Origin: Candidatus Hydrogenedentota bacterium
GTDB lineage: Bacteria > Hydrogenedentota > Hydrogenedentia > Hydrogenedentales > SLHB01
Length of the DNA: 52,246 bases
Assembly (NCBI GenBank): GCA_903925285.1
Contig: CAIYET010000042.1
Location: 1 to 52,246 of the forward strand
Reading direction: 5' to 3'
Shown: piece after piece, positions 42,445-52,246 of the stretch
How positions within the stretch are numbered: the first letter of the stretch is position 1
How the letters are laid out: the number at the start of each line of letters is the position of its first letter
The notes under the pieces: generated by a model
What the model was told of the DNA's origin: nothing
Seen by the model: the letters and a program-made list of their open reading frames with translations, nothing else
The model's database searches: none
Program-made: the position numbers and the translations under genes

Positions 42445-45024
42445 ATGCGTATGCGAGGATGGCGCTTGGTTTTGCTGGCAGTGGGCGCTATGGCCTGCTG
42501 GGGAAATGTCGCGACGGCCCGAAGCGGGGCGTGGATCGCATCGGACGATTACGCGGCGTTGAATGCCGTTGTGGCGGACTCCGCCTCGGATTCGGAAAAG
42601 CTGGCCGCACGTGAATTCGCCGATCTCTGGAAGAAAGTTACGGGCAGGGGCGTTTATGTCTCGAACGTGCCGTATCTGAAAACGGGCGTAATCGTGTGGA
42701 TTGGCAGAGACGGCGTGCCGGACGAGTTGCTCGCCCACGTGAAACCCGGCGATCTCGGTACGGACGGTTTCTGTATCCGCACGTTCTATCTCAAGAAGGC
42801 GCGGCAAGGGCATCTCGCCATTTTGGGCGGTAAAGAGCGTGGGACGATGTACGGCGTGTACACGTTCTTCGAGGATTGTTTCGGCGTGCGGTTCCTGACG
42901 CCGGACTTCACCTACATTCCAAAGAAGCCGCCCGCATCGCTACCGGATGTCGACGTGCGCTACATACCGCCTATCCTCCGTCGACAGACCACCTATGACA
43001 ACTATGGCATGCAGGCGTATCCAGAAGATCAACGGACCGCGTTCCAGCGTCACATGCGCTGGTCGGCGTCGCCTGAATTCGGTCTCTTCGTGCATACGGC
43101 CTTTACGATCCTGCCGCCGGACAAGTACTTCGCGGAACACCCCGATTTCTATTCGGAGATCGACGGCAAACGCGTCGCGCCCATCGGCATCGACCTGAAC
43201 AATCCTGCCATTCTCGCGCAGCATCCCGAACTCCGCAGCCAGTTGTGCTTCGGCAATCCGAAAGTCGCCGAGGCGATCGCCGCCGAGTTGCGGCCATTGA
43301 TGCAGGCGAGTCCGAAGAAGCCGAACTGGAGCGTGTCGCAGATGGACTGGGACGCGCGCTGCCAATGCGCCGCGTGCAAAGCCCTCAACGACGCGGAAGG
43401 TTCGCCGATGGGCGCCGTGCTCACCTGCGTGAACCGCGTCGCCGATGCCCTCAAGGCCGAATTTCCGGATAACTACATCGAGACGCTGGCCTATCAGTGG
43501 TCCAGGAAACCACCGAAAAATCTCCGTCCGCGCGACAACGTCATCGTGAGCGTCTGCGGCCTCGACGCGGATTATGCGCGTCCGCTGTACGACAAGAAGG
43601 CGGGGATCCATCAAGCGTTCGCAGACGACTTGGCGACGTGGTCCAAGATCGCGAAGAACGTCTACGTCTGGGATTATCCGGCGAACGGCTACTATGCACA
43701 GATCCCGTATCCCAACTTCGACGTGCTCGGACCGAACTTCGCGTTCTACGCGCAACAGAACGTGAAAGGCCTGATGTCGTGCGGCGGCGGCCTGCTGGCG
43801 GACGACTTGGGGGCGCTACGCTGTTACGTGTTGTCGCGCTTGATGTGGCAGCCGAACGCGGACGTGAAGTCGCCGATGAATGAATTCATCGACCTCTACT
43901 ATGAGGACGCCGCGCCGTTTATCCAAGAGTACATCGCGCTGACGACGAAGTCCGTGCGCGATAAGGGCGCGAACATGCAATGCCTCGGCAAGGGCGAATG
44001 GATCGACGCGGACACCGTGCTGCGCGCGGACGATATTTTCAAGCGCGCGCTGGCCGTCAAGGTATCCGAGCCGGTCAAGCAACGACTGGAGGACGCGTAC
44101 TGTTCGATACGCTACGCGGCCATTGTGTGTCCGCCGAAAGTCACGGTGGCGGGCGACAAGATCGCGCTCGAGCGCCCGCCGTGCATGACCGTCGAGGAAT
44201 ACGTCGCGCACGTCACCGCGCGCGGCGCGAAATCGTTCGACGTGAATCGTCCGTTGCCGGACTACATCATGGAACGCACGGGCAAGGCCGCACCGCCGCG
44301 CCACGAGGAATCGCCTATCGAGAAACTCGAGAACGAGCGATACCTGTTATGGGTCGCGCCCGCGTTGAAAGGGTCCGTCGTTCGCTGGACCGCGAAGGCG
44401 CAAGGCGTGGAATTGTTGCGCGGATACGAGGCGTATGGTTCGGCGCCCGGCACGTTGCAGGAATGGTCGAACGCACCGTCGCAGGCCGAAGGCCCCGTCG
44501 CCGAAACATACGAGGTTGCCGAGCGCGCGGTGGAACGGCTCGTGTTACACGCGACGCGCGCGGACGGATTGCAAATCGAACGCGTCATGGAACTCAAACC
44601 CGGTTCGGAGGCGCTCGAAATCACGCTCACGCTCTCCAATCCAACCGACAAACCGCTACCGGCCAATATCAAGATCCATCCTGAATTTCACGTGCAGGCC
44701 GCGCCCGATATCTGGCTCTTCAAGGGCAGCGCGTGGGAACAGCAGAATAAGGATTGGGACGGGCGCGCCTCCGTAGCGGGCCGCTTCGTGGCCGCGCAAG
44801 ACGTTTCGCGTATGGTGTGCTGGATACCGTCAAAGAAACTGTCTATCGAATGCGACGTCGACGCCAACGAAATCGGCGGCCTCTTCTGGTTCTTCAACAC
44901 CGCGCCCGAGGCCCAGCAATGCAACATCGAAGTGCTTCCGAAGAACGACCCGATCAACCCCAGCGAAAAACGGACCCTCCACGCGCGCTATTGCGTCTCC
45001 GCCAAACGTCCGCCCGCCATGTAG
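42445..45024 (+). CDS. Secreted DUF4838 domain protein, GH67-like N-terminus
   Basis: 859 residues. A signal peptide starts MRMRGWRLVLLAVGAMA. An N-terminal alpha-glucuronidase-like beta domain (about 30-165, EKLAAREFADLWKKVTGRGV, GKERGTMYGVYTFFEDCFGVRF) is followed by the DUF4838 barrel (about 165-500, with WSVSQMDWDARCQCAACKALN, VYVWDYPANGY). Residues about 620-859 form a beta-sandwich. DUF4838 proteins are suspected glycan-active enzymes. A strong AGGAGG lies 8 nt before the ATG. The gene ends in a shared hairpin terminator. Confidence 0.85.
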   Translation: MRMRGWRLVLLAVGAMACWGNVATARSGAWIASDDYAALNAVVADSASDSEKLAAREFADLWKKVTGRGVYVSNVPYLKTGVIVWIGRDGVPDELLAHVKPGDLGTDGFCIRTFYLKKARQGHLAILGGKERGTMYGVYTFFEDCFGVRFLTPDFTYIPKKPPASLPDVDVRYIPPILRRQTTYDNYGMQAYPEDQRTAFQRHMRWSASPEFGLFVHTAFTILPPDKYFAEHPDFYSEIDGKRVAPIGIDLNNPAILAQHPELRSQLCFGNPKVAEAIAAELRPLMQASPKKPNWSVSQMDWDARCQCAACKALNDAEGSPMGAVLTCVNRVADALKAEFPDNYIETLAYQWSRKPPKNLRPRDNVIVSVCGLDADYARPLYDKKAGIHQAFADDLATWSKIAKNVYVWDYPANGYYAQIPYPNFDVLGPNFAFYAQQNVKGLMSCGGGLLADDLGALRCYVLSRLMWQPNADVKSPMNEFIDLYYEDAAPFIQEYIALTTKSVRDKGANMQCLGKGEWIDADTVLRADDIFKRALAVKVSEPVKQRLEDAYCSIRYAAIVCPPKVTVAGDKIALERPPCMTVEEYVAHVTARGAKSFDVNRPLPDYIMERTGKAAPPRHEESPIEKLENERYLLWVAPALKGSVVRWTAKAQGVELLRGYEAYGSAPGTLQEWSNAPSQAEGPVAETYEVAERAVERLVLHATRADGLQIERVMELKPGSEALEITLTLSNPTDKPLPANIKIHPEFHVQAAPDIWLFKGSAWEQQNKDWDGRASVAGRFVAAQDVSRMVCWIPSKKLSIECDVDANEIGGLFWFFNTAPEAQQCNIEVLPKNDPINPSEKRTLHARYCVSAKRPPAM

Positions 45025-45133
45025 CGAAGCGTGTCCTACGCTTCTTGCGTTTCTTGTAAGAAATGTCTTCGCGCAAGTGGCAATGTTCGCGGAACTACGC
45101 AGGGCTTGGACAACGATCCCGGCTAGGATGAAA

Positions 45134-45163
45134 CAGGCCACTGATGTTGCCATCAGTGGCCTG
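45134..45163. terminator. Bidirectional terminator
   Basis: A perfect 13-bp stem (45134-45146 with 45151-45163, loop TTGC) lies between the convergent DUF4838 and Ig-repeat genes. On the minus strand it is followed by GTTTCATC; on the plus strand by a T-poor tract, so it probably works best for the minus-strand gene. Confidence 0.75.
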
Positions 45164-45197
45164 CTATATGCAATTTGGCCGGGTCACGCCCGGTTGG

Positions 45198-48100
45198 CTA
45201 CTTGCGCCGACGTACCACGAATACACCGCCACTCAGCAAGGTGCCGCACAGTAGGCCCAGTCCTATCAGACCGGCCACCGGAGTGCTCGTGGCGATCGTC
45301 AGTACCGCCGTGTTGGAAACAAGCACGTTGGTGTTGGCGTCGTCCACCTGCACCCAGTAGGAGCCGGCATCCGACATGGCCAGCGGGCCTATCGTGTAGT
45401 CGCGAGCTGTCCCGAGGGTCGTCTCCGGAGCGCTCTGCTTGTGCCATGCATAGGTCAGAGGTTGGAAGCCGCCTTCCGTAGCGACGCTGAAGAGTTGCGA
45501 CTCATTCGTTGACCTGGTCGCGCTTTGCGGCTGCGTCTTAATCGTCAGGAAGTTCGCCACCTCCAGCGTCCCGGTGTTAGAGGTATACGTCTTGCGAAGA
45601 TCTTTGATCTCGCACCAGTACGACCCCGCATTGCTGAACAGCGCATCGGTGTTGTACGTGGCAGCATCGGTACCGACCATGACCGGCGTGTTGGCCTTGG
45701 CCTGCTCGGCCGCGAACCACCACTGGTACGTGTTCGGCGGACGGCCCCCCGTGGTCACAACCTCGAACTTGGCCTTCTCGCCCAAGTAGCGCCTCAAGAT
45801 CCCGGGCTGGCCGGTGATAGTGAGAAACGCGCCACCCACCGCCAGGAACACCGGCGGGTCGCTGATGGCATGGCCAGCGCTGTTGGTGACCTCGCAGGTG
45901 TAGTTGCCTTCATCCGCGACCTGGGCCGTGGGGATGTAAAGGATATCGGCATTGTAGCCCGTGATGTTCCTAACGCCCGTTACAGGCACGCCGTTAAGCT
46001 TCCACTGATAGCTGAACGCGGTTTCGTGGCCGCTAAGGGCCATGACAACCTCGAACTGCGCCGGGGAATCGATCTCCACGACACCGTTCGCCGGATAGAC
46101 CTCGACATGATCGATGACCGGCGGATCGTACACGATAAACGCTGCATCGCGCGTCAGCACCGGCGCGCCAGCACCGATCAACTCACAGCTATACAAGCCT
46201 TCGTCGCCTTGTTTCGCGGAAAGGATCGTCAACGTAGCGACGAACTCGAAGTCTGGAAGCGTACCGCTCGAACCGGTCGTAACGGTCGTATCGTCGGGGA
46301 TCGGGACGCCGTTCTTACGCCACTGGTACGTGACCGGCATAGTGCTGGCCGGGTCCAGTTCAACCGAGAACGTCGCCGAATCGTCTGGATTTACCGACAG
46401 ATCCTGCGGTTGGACCAGGATGCCCGGATCCGTTACCGTCAGGGTTGCCATATCCGAGTCGGCGGTTCCGCCATCACCCGCGACCTTGCACATGTACTCA
46501 CCCTGGTCGCCTACCTGCGCATCAAGCACCGTCAACGTCGGCACGTTCACACCGCTGTAGTCGGCGCCGTCCACGAGCATATCCGTTCCCTTATACCACT
46601 GGTAGGACAGCGTGCCGCTACCCACGGCTACGACCGTAAACTCCGCGTTCGCGCCTGGCAGGACGGACGCATTCAACGGCTGCGTCGTAACCGCCGGGTC
46701 ATTGACCGTAAGCATGGCATCGTCGGACGTAAGCGAATTCACCATATTACCGACTTCGCACGTGTAGACGCCTTCATCCGCCGCTTCAACATTATCGATC
46801 CCGAGCGTGGCCTCCGTAATGCCCGTGATCCGGCCCGGATCGGACACGACTTCGACGCCGTCCTTCTTCCACAGATAGTACAACGTCAATTCACCGGTCG
46901 CGAGGACGGAGAAGCTTGCGCTCGCATGGTAGTCCCGCGTCAGCGACGGCGGCGAGGTTACAATCACCACCGGGTCATTAACGACGAGATTCGCGGAGCC
47001 TGAAGACGCCTGGCCCGCCATGTTGGAAACGCTAACACGGTAGCGCCCTTGGGCGCCTTCCACGACGGGATCGATCACGAGGCTATCGCCAGTCGCGCCG
47101 TCGATATCCTCCCATCCGCCGCCGCCAACGTCGAGGTTTCTCTGCCACTGATAGGACAGCGGGGCGGAGCCGGCGACCATTACGTCGAATGTCGCGCTGC
47201 CGTCCGGATTCACCGTCACGGATTGCGGATCCTCGGTGATTAAAGGCGGATCGTTGACAACGAGCGTTGCTTCTGCGGATTCGTCATTGCCTACCGAGTT
47301 GATCACATGGCACGTGTACCCAAGTCCGCCGCCGCCTATCGCCTCATCCAACTTTTTCACCAAGTCGATCGTCAGAGTGGCGGTAGTCGCGCCGCTGATA
47401 ATCGAGCCTTGCGCAGTCGTGCCATCGGAAAGATTCGTGCCTGCTTTGCGCCACTGGAAGCTCGGGGCGGGTGTACCGGTTACCAGCACCGTAAATGTGG
47501 CAACGCCACCCAGATTCACGGAAAGCGAACTCGGCTCCTGAAGCGTTACGGTCGGTGCAACATTGACGAGGAGCGTGGCTTCATCCGTTGTGACGGTTTC
47601 GCCGCCCGCCGTAATATCGCAGGTGTAGCCCGAACCCGCGCCCGCGTCATCAAGGGTCTTGTCGACGCCTGTGATGGTCAACTTGGCCGTGTCGGCGCCC
47701 GATATACGCACATCGGTCGAACCGGTCAACGAAACGCCGCCCTTCTTCCAAACAAACACCGGGCTGTCGCCTTGATTCAGCACCACCTCGAACTGGACAT
47801 TCTGACCCGTATCCACCGTCTGCGAATCGGGCTGAGTACCGATTACCGGCGCCCTGTTAACGTACAAGTAGGCGGGACTGGACTCGGTCGAGGTCAAACC
47901 CGTCACCAGGCAAGAGAAGCCGCTGCCACTCTGAATCTCGTCCGCAAGCGTTACGCTCAGAACGGTCAGGACACTCGTATCGACACCGGAGTAGTGCGCG
48001 TCACTCAACGGGAGGTCAATTCCGTCCTTCATCCACTTGTAGCTAAGTGGCGGTGTGCCTTCCGCATGCACCGTAAAGGTGGCGTCGGTTCCGGCATTGC

Positions 48101-51100
48101 CGCTCCACGACAGCGGCTGACTAACGATTGCCGGGTCGTTGACGCTCAACTGGACGGTGGCCGATGTTGCGCCGTCGCCACCGGTGATGACGCAGTCATA
48201 ATCGCCGACATCGCCGCTCAAGCAGTTGGCGATCGTCAAGTGAGCGGACGTTGCGCCGCTGATGTTGCCAACATCGCTCAGGGGCAAACCACCCTTGCGC
48301 CACTGATAACTCAACGTAGCACTTCCAGAGGCTGCAATCGTGAAGTCCGCCTGACTGTCCGCCAGCACTTCCGTCGACAGAGGCTGTATGGTAATAATCG
48401 GGTCAATAACCGTCAATACCGCCGCGATTGAGGTGTCGGCGCCGCCGATGTTCGTGGCCGTGCACGCGTACGAGTCTTCGTCCGCGTTCTCCACATTGGA
48501 AATCGTCATCTCGGCCGTCGAGGCCCCGGCGATGTCCCCGCCGTCGCTCAGGGGCGTACCCCCCTTGCTCCAGCGGTACGTCGGCTCAGGAATGCCCGTC
48601 GCCGTTACCGTGAAGACCGCACTCGTCCCATAATCCGTCGTAAGCGAAGCCGGGTCGGTGATGACAGGCGCTTCATTGGGATCTTTCAAGGTCAAGGTCG
48701 CAATATCGGACAACGCGTTTGCGTCGGTCTTTGTTCCCGCCGAATTGCTGACCAGGCATCGGTAGTCGCCTTGGTCGCCTATAAGCAGCGTGGCGGCGAT
48801 CGTCAGCAAAGCCGTATCGGCGCCTGAAATGTGTCCGTTGTTCGAGAGAGGATTACCGTCCTTCGTCCACAGGTAGGTAAGCGGCTCCGAGCCTTGCGAC
48901 AACACCACGCTGAATGTCGCGCTGCCCAGCGGGTCCAGCGTCAGCGAAACCGGCTGAGTCTCGATGACCGGATGCTTGTTGACGGCAAGAGGGATCACAT
49001 CGGAGGTCACCGGAACGAGATCGCTACCGGTCACTATGCACCTAAGGTCGCCATTGGCGCTTTCATCAACCTGTATAGAGAAGGTCGCGTCGGTGATACC
49101 AATGTCAATCCAGTCCGTCGTACCCGCAGGCCTAAACTCCCACACATACGACAAGGGAAGCGATCCGCCCACCTCGATGCTCGCTGTGACCCAGTCGGTC
49201 GGGTCTACGACGTTCGGCGTTACCGATATGGCCGTGATAACGGGATCATTGACCGAAAGCGAGGCCGCACCCGATAATTCAGGCGGTCCGGCAACACCAG
49301 AGGCGCTACCAACCACACACTGATAATCCGTGAACTCGTCGCTGTTGTCGGCATTGCTGATGTTGAGAATTGGCGTGGTCACACCCGTGGTATGCCCAAC
49401 ATTTCCGAGGTCCGCGCCACCGCGCTGCCACTGGTAAGTGATCGGCCCATGGCCAGACGCCGCCACCATGAAAGTCACACCCGCCGCATGGAAGTTGTCA
49501 GTCCGGGAAACCGGCTGCAAGGTCACGTGAACCGGCGCGATACCGCCACCCACATGGGTTGCGAAGTTAAACGCGCCCATCGGATGGCCGGACAAGTCTT
49601 GGGCGTTGACCACCGTGATGGTGACGTTTCCGCCCTCGACCATTTCGCCCGACGGCCACGTGCAGAGGTACGTATTGCCGCTCACGAAGGCGACGATGCT
49701 CGGATTCAGGGGTAAGGTGCCGCCGCCTCCGGATATCGAGTAGTTGGTTGCCAGCATGACACCCGCACCCATCGGTTCGCTGAACGTGACTGCGACCGTG
49801 CGCCAAGTCTGCACCGCCACACTCGATACCGACGGCACAACGGCGTCATAGCGTACCGTAACGTCGCCATTCGTCGAGGCCACGTTCAGGTTGCCCGCCG
49901 CGTCTGCGCAGCCGTTGGCCGGCACGTTCACGCTAACATTGCCGTCCGTAACGCCACTCACCGCAATGGTGTATACACTCGCCGGGCCAGCCGGAGGCGT
50001 GATCGTCACGGATGGAGCACCACTTGCCGTAACGCCCACACTTGCAGGCACAAAGTTGCTCACGTTCTCGCTAAAAGTAGCGGTGAAGTTGATGGGGAGC
50101 ACGCTGGTTGGGTCCGCCTGCCCGCCTGCCTGAGCGAGCGTCAAAGACGGACGGACGCCGATGCCACCGCCTACATGCGTTCCCGCATTCGTGGGCGCCG
50201 TACCGATCGCGTCGCCATCGCTGCCCAGCGCATTGGCCACCGTGATAATGATGTCATACCCATTGCGCATCTCGTTGGGCGCGAGCCAAGTCAAGTCATA
50301 CTGAGTATTGCCGGATCCGGTTACCGCAACCGCCGAGTTCGGATGCAGCGCCAGCGTGCCCGCGCCTGTGCCGGACACCGAGTAGTTAAGCGCCGTGGCC
50401 GCACTGGCGCCCATCGCTTCGCTAAACGTCACGCGCACCGTCAAAGCACTCTGAACCGCCACGGCTGTGACCGCTGGACTCACCCGCAATGTCGACGCAG
50501 GCGTCGAGAGGGCGTTTCCGCACGCATTCGCAACATAGAACGTGTAGCTGGCCTGATCGCCATTGGCCACGTTACTTAGCGTCAACGTCAAGTCCGTCGC
50601 AGTGGGGATGGCGGTGCCGTTTTTCCGCCACTCGTACGTGAACGGCGGCGTACCGCCGAGGGTTGCGGTGAAGATCCCCGTTCCGCCCGTATTCACCGTC
50701 TGGCTGGACGGAACAACCGTAACCGTCGCGGCCGTACACGCCGTCCCCCACGTCACCTGATTGTCCGTGCTCGTCGAAGCGACGTTTCCATTCCCCAGCG
50801 CATCCCAGCAGACGCCTGCCGCAATGTTGGCAATAACCGTGCCGCCAGTCGTCATGCCCGTCACCGCCACATTATACGGACTCGTCGCGCCAACCGTTGC
50901 CGTCTTAACGCCGCCAGACGTCCCTGTGATTGCGACGTCGCCGGTGGCGAAGTTCGTGACCACCTTGCTGAAAACCGCCGTGAAGTTGATAGGCGATACG
51001 CTGGCCGGATCGGCTTGGCCGACGGCCTGATTGATCGTCGCGGTAGGCAGAACCGTATTCAATACACCCGTCGCCGAATTCGCCTGCCCGTCGTTCGCAC

Positions 51101-51845
51101 CCGCCCGAATGCTGATATTGTCTATGACACCCCTTGTGTTATTGCTCCTGGGCGCGAAGGTAATGGTCGTGTTCCCGGCGCAGGTGATGTTCTCGGTGTA
51201 CGTGCCGACGGCGTTTCGCGTAGTTCCATTCGCGGTGCCAAGTGAAACCCTGAATCCGGTGCTGCTCACCTGAGATACCGTATAGGTCACGGTATAAGCC
51301 GTCCCTACAATCAGAGCGTTAGCCTGGTTCGCGGCCGTTTGCGTCAACGTATTCTGATTATTGCCGGCAAGCTTGCCAGCCGCACCCGCCGGATCCATCG
51401 TCGCGGTATACGCCCAATTCCCCGTGGTCGCCCAGTTCGCAAGGCTACCCGTAAAAGTTCGATTGTTCACGCATTCCACCCGCGTCCCAAGAATGGCGAT
51501 AATCTTGATCCGCGCGGTCGCCATGTTCAGGTTCGGATAATCCGCTGCAACACTCCACACAATCTGCTTGCCCGTTCCAGCAGTAACCCCCGTCCCGATT
51601 CCGTTTCCCACCGCCGTGGTGATGGCGAACGGGTACGTCGTGCCGCCGTTTTGCGAAAGCATCGCCATTACCGTGCAATTACCACCGGCACTGACAAGAT
51701 TATAGGTAATAGTCACTTGTGTCCCAGGAGGCGTTGCAACCGGCCCCTGCACAAACGCAACATTCGACACCGTCGGGTTCTGAGCCAATGCCGGAAACGA
51801 CGCCGCCACAACAATAATCGCAACAAGTAACATCCAACCACGCAT
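45198..51845 (-). CDS. Giant secreted tandem Ig-like repeat surface protein with CTERM-like anchor
   Basis: 2215 residues from ATG 51845 with GAGGAGAG upstream. A signal peptide starts MRGWMLLVAIIVVAASFPALA. The N-terminal part has beta-sandwich domains and Big/SdrD-type modules (VTFSEAMGASA, ATFSENVSNFV, VTFSEPMGAGV). About 16 Ig-like domains follow, with the pattern QPxSxxVxxGxxATFxVxAxG, YQWRKxGxxLSD, ISGAxTAxLTIxNV and GxYxCxVxN. Domain borders often read VNDPxI. The C-terminus is a single membrane helix and RRRK: TPVAGLIGLGLLCGTLLSGG, which resembles a CTERM sorting signal. Likely function is adhesion or glycan binding at the surface. Confidence 0.88.
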   Translation of the reverse strand: MRGWMLLVAIIVVAASFPALAQNPTVSNVAFVQGPVATPPGTQVTITYNLVSAGGNCTVMAMLSQNGGTTYPFAITTAVGNGIGTGVTAGTGKQIVWSVAADYPNLNMATARIKIIAILGTRVECVNNRTFTGSLANWATTGNWAYTATMDPAGAAGKLAGNNQNTLTQTAANQANALIVGTAYTVTYTVSQVSSTGFRVSLGTANGTTRNAVGTYTENITCAGNTTITFAPRSNNTRGVIDNISIRAGANDGQANSATGVLNTVLPTATINQAVGQADPASVSPINFTAVFSKVVTNFATGDVAITGTSGGVKTATVGATSPYNVAVTGMTTGGTVIANIAAGVCWDALGNGNVASTSTDNQVTWGTACTAATVTVVPSSQTVNTGGTGIFTATLGGTPPFTYEWRKNGTAIPTATDLTLTLSNVANGDQASYTFYVANACGNALSTPASTLRVSPAVTAVAVQSALTVRVTFSEAMGASAATALNYSVSGTGAGTLALHPNSAVAVTGSGNTQYDLTWLAPNEMRNGYDIIITVANALGSDGDAIGTAPTNAGTHVGGGIGVRPSLTLAQAGGQADPTSVLPINFTATFSENVSNFVPASVGVTASGAPSVTITPPAGPASVYTIAVSGVTDGNVSVNVPANGCADAAGNLNVASTNGDVTVRYDAVVPSVSSVAVQTWRTVAVTFSEPMGAGVMLATNYSISGGGGTLPLNPSIVAFVSGNTYLCTWPSGEMVEGGNVTITVVNAQDLSGHPMGAFNFATHVGGGIAPVHVTLQPVSRTDNFHAAGVTFMVAASGHGPITYQWQRGGADLGNVGHTTGVTTPILNISNADNSDEFTDYQCVVGSASGVAGPPELSGAASLSVNDPVITAISVTPNVVDPTDWVTASIEVGGSLPLSYVWEFRPAGTTDWIDIGITDATFSIQVDESANGDLRCIVTGSDLVPVTSDVIPLAVNKHPVIETQPVSLTLDPLGSATFSVVLSQGSEPLTYLWTKDGNPLSNNGHISGADTALLTIAATLLIGDQGDYRCLVSNSAGTKTDANALSDIATLTLKDPNEAPVITDPASLTTDYGTSAVFTVTATGIPEPTYRWSKGGTPLSDGGDIAGASTAEMTISNVENADEDSYACTATNIGGADTSIAAVLTVIDPIITIQPLSTEVLADSQADFTIAASGSATLSYQWRKGGLPLSDVGNISGATSAHLTIANCLSGDVGDYDCVITGGDGATSATVQLSVNDPAIVSQPLSWSGNAGTDATFTVHAEGTPPLSYKWMKDGIDLPLSDAHYSGVDTSVLTVLSVTLADEIQSGSGFSCLVTGLTSTESSPAYLYVNRAPVIGTQPDSQTVDTGQNVQFEVVLNQGDSPVFVWKKGGVSLTGSTDVRISGADTAKLTITGVDKTLDDAGAGSGYTCDITAGGETVTTDEATLLVNVAPTVTLQEPSSLSVNLGGVATFTVLVTGTPAPSFQWRKAGTNLSDGTTAQGSIISGATTATLTIDLVKKLDEAIGGGGLGYTCHVINSVGNDESAEATLVVNDPPLITEDPQSVTVNPDGSATFDVMVAGSAPLSYQWQRNLDVGGGGWEDIDGATGDSLVIDPVVEGAQGRYRVSVSNMAGQASSGSANLVVNDPVVIVTSPPSLTRDYHASASFSVLATGELTLYYLWKKDGVEVVSDPGRITGITEATLGIDNVEAADEGVYTCEVGNMVNSLTSDDAMLTVNDPAVTTQPLNASVLPGANAEFTVVAVGSGTLSYQWYKGTDMLVDGADYSGVNVPTLTVLDAQVGDQGEYMCKVAGDGGTADSDMATLTVTDPGILVQPQDLSVNPDDSATFSVELDPASTMPVTYQWRKNGVPIPDDTTVTTGSSGTLPDFEFVATLTILSAKQGDEGLYSCELIGAGAPVLTRDAAFIVYDPPVIDHVEVYPANGVVEIDSPAQFEVVMALSGHETAFSYQWKLNGVPVTGVRNITGYNADILYIPTAQVADEGNYTCEVTNSAGHAISDPPVFLAVGGAFLTITGQPGILRRYLGEKAKFEVVTTGGRPPNTYQWWFAAEQAKANTPVMVGTDAATYNTDALFSNAGSYWCEIKDLRKTYTSNTGTLEVANFLTIKTQPQSATRSTNESQLFSVATEGGFQPLTYAWHKQSAPETTLGTARDYTIGPLAMSDAGSYWVQVDDANTNVLVSNTAVLTIATSTPVAGLIGLGLLCGTLLSGGVFVVRRRK

Positions 51846-52168
51846 AACAATCTCTCCTCTTCGCGCTTCTCTCGGATTATTCTTCAAAAAGCCTTGTTAG
51901 ACCACACTCCACTAAACTTGAAAGAGAACCACCGGCGAACAGAGCCAATGAGGCGTTCTCTTCGTTTATAAAACCACGGTTTCCACACTCATCCCGACGC
52001 AAGTAGAGAAATAAGCCTAGCCCGGATCTCAAAACACCGATTTGGAAGGGACAAAGCCCCACAATTCACGACAAAATGCAAAAAGTTTGGCGCATTCAGG
52101 ACAACAGCCAGCCCAGATCGAGTGCGATATTACCATGAATCTCTGCAAAACGCAAGCCGGTTTGCAAA
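51846..52168 (-). other. Upstream region of the Ig-repeat gene, no gene seen
   Basis: About 320 nt without a supportable coding frame. It holds the ribosome-binding site of the Ig-repeat gene (GAGGAGAG, about 51853-51860). I found no convincing promoter, tRNA or riboswitch. Confidence 0.5.
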
Positions 52169-52246
52169 GGCTTTAGGCTTTAGGCTTTAGGCTTTAGGCT
52201 TTAGGCTTTAGGCTTTAGGCTTTAGGCTTTAGGCTTTAGGCTTTAG
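52169..52246. repeat. Heptanucleotide tandem repeat (GGCTTTA)x11+
   Basis: Eleven perfect GGCTTTA units reach the window edge, so the array is at least 78 bp and may continue. Confidence 0.95.

Noticed and set aside
45525-47003. 492-codon plus-strand frame inside the Ig-repeat gene
   Set aside because: Shadow of the repeat-coding strand; no recognisable domain.
51846-52168. c-di-GMP or other riboswitch before the Ig-repeat gene
   Set aside because: The conserved core of known classes is not present.
52169-52246. CRISPR-like array
   Set aside because: Seven-bp units without spacers.

Overview
The window is a 52 kb piece of a GC-rich bacterial chromosome with no phage or plasmid backbone. 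Housekeeping genes (anaerobic ribonucleotide reductase, uvrC, rplU-rpmA-obgE-proB, rpsT, ftsY-cysS) are mixed with a large accessory load of carbohydrate genes: three sugar-phosphate-isomerase-like TIM barrels, three Gfo/Idh/MocA oxidoreductases, a GH2-type protein, a DUF4838 protein, two ABC sugar-import loci and a nucleoside-type MFS symporter. Together with Tat-exported TIM barrels, a tandem Ig-like surface protein ending in a CTERM-like anchor, and heptanucleotide repeats between genes, this resembles Candidatus Hydrogenedentota or a neighbouring planctomycete-like lineage. That placement is inferred from gene content only; no rRNA is present.

Layout. 1-1000: 5' part of nrdD (minus strand) behind a near-consensus promoter covered by two NrdR boxes. 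1087-4423: uvrC and an alpha/beta hydrolase with a histone-H1-like tail. 4627-5541: a Tat-exported TIM barrel. 5660-9742 (minus): an operon nadX-rplU-rpmA-obgE-proB whose leader carries a terminator-like hairpin. 9950-12256: a carboxypeptidase-regulatory/thioredoxin-fold protein and rpsT. 12413-16630: a multi-pass GT-C-like membrane protein, then a ribose-type permease and its lipoprotein binding protein. 16700-20369 (minus): ftsY-cysS-DUF2804-small ORF.

20468-26960: a Gfo/Idh gene followed directly by a two-gene Septu-type defence module (PtuA ATPase, PtuB HNH nuclease), then an esterase and a beta-propeller/alpha-barrel protein. 27087-31273: a sugar-catabolic run (MFS symporter, TIM barrel, two Gfo/Idh). 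31263-35388 (minus): TIM barrel, a substrate-binding-protein/permease fusion, and a MalG-like permease. 35529-36974 (minus): a B12-binding radical SAM protein. 37147-39771: a GH2-like protein. 39807-42195: a promoter with a long structured leader, a coiled-coil protein, a CinA homologue with a degenerate C-terminal domain, and a four-helix-bundle gene bounded by heptamer repeats. 42445-45024: DUF4838 protein. 45198-51845 (minus): a 2215-residue Ig-repeat surface protein.

How it works together (inference). Secreted proteins (GH2, DUF4838, esterase, Ig-repeat protein) would handle polymers or glycosides outside the cell. The ABC and MFS importers bring in the products, and Gfo/Idh plus TIM-barrel enzymes oxidise, epimerise or cleave them. 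The most unusual items are the fused binding-protein/permease, a predicted H-type pseudoknot in the leader before the coiled-coil gene, the heptanucleotide repeat arrays that set gene ends, and the Septu module co-directional with a metabolic gene.
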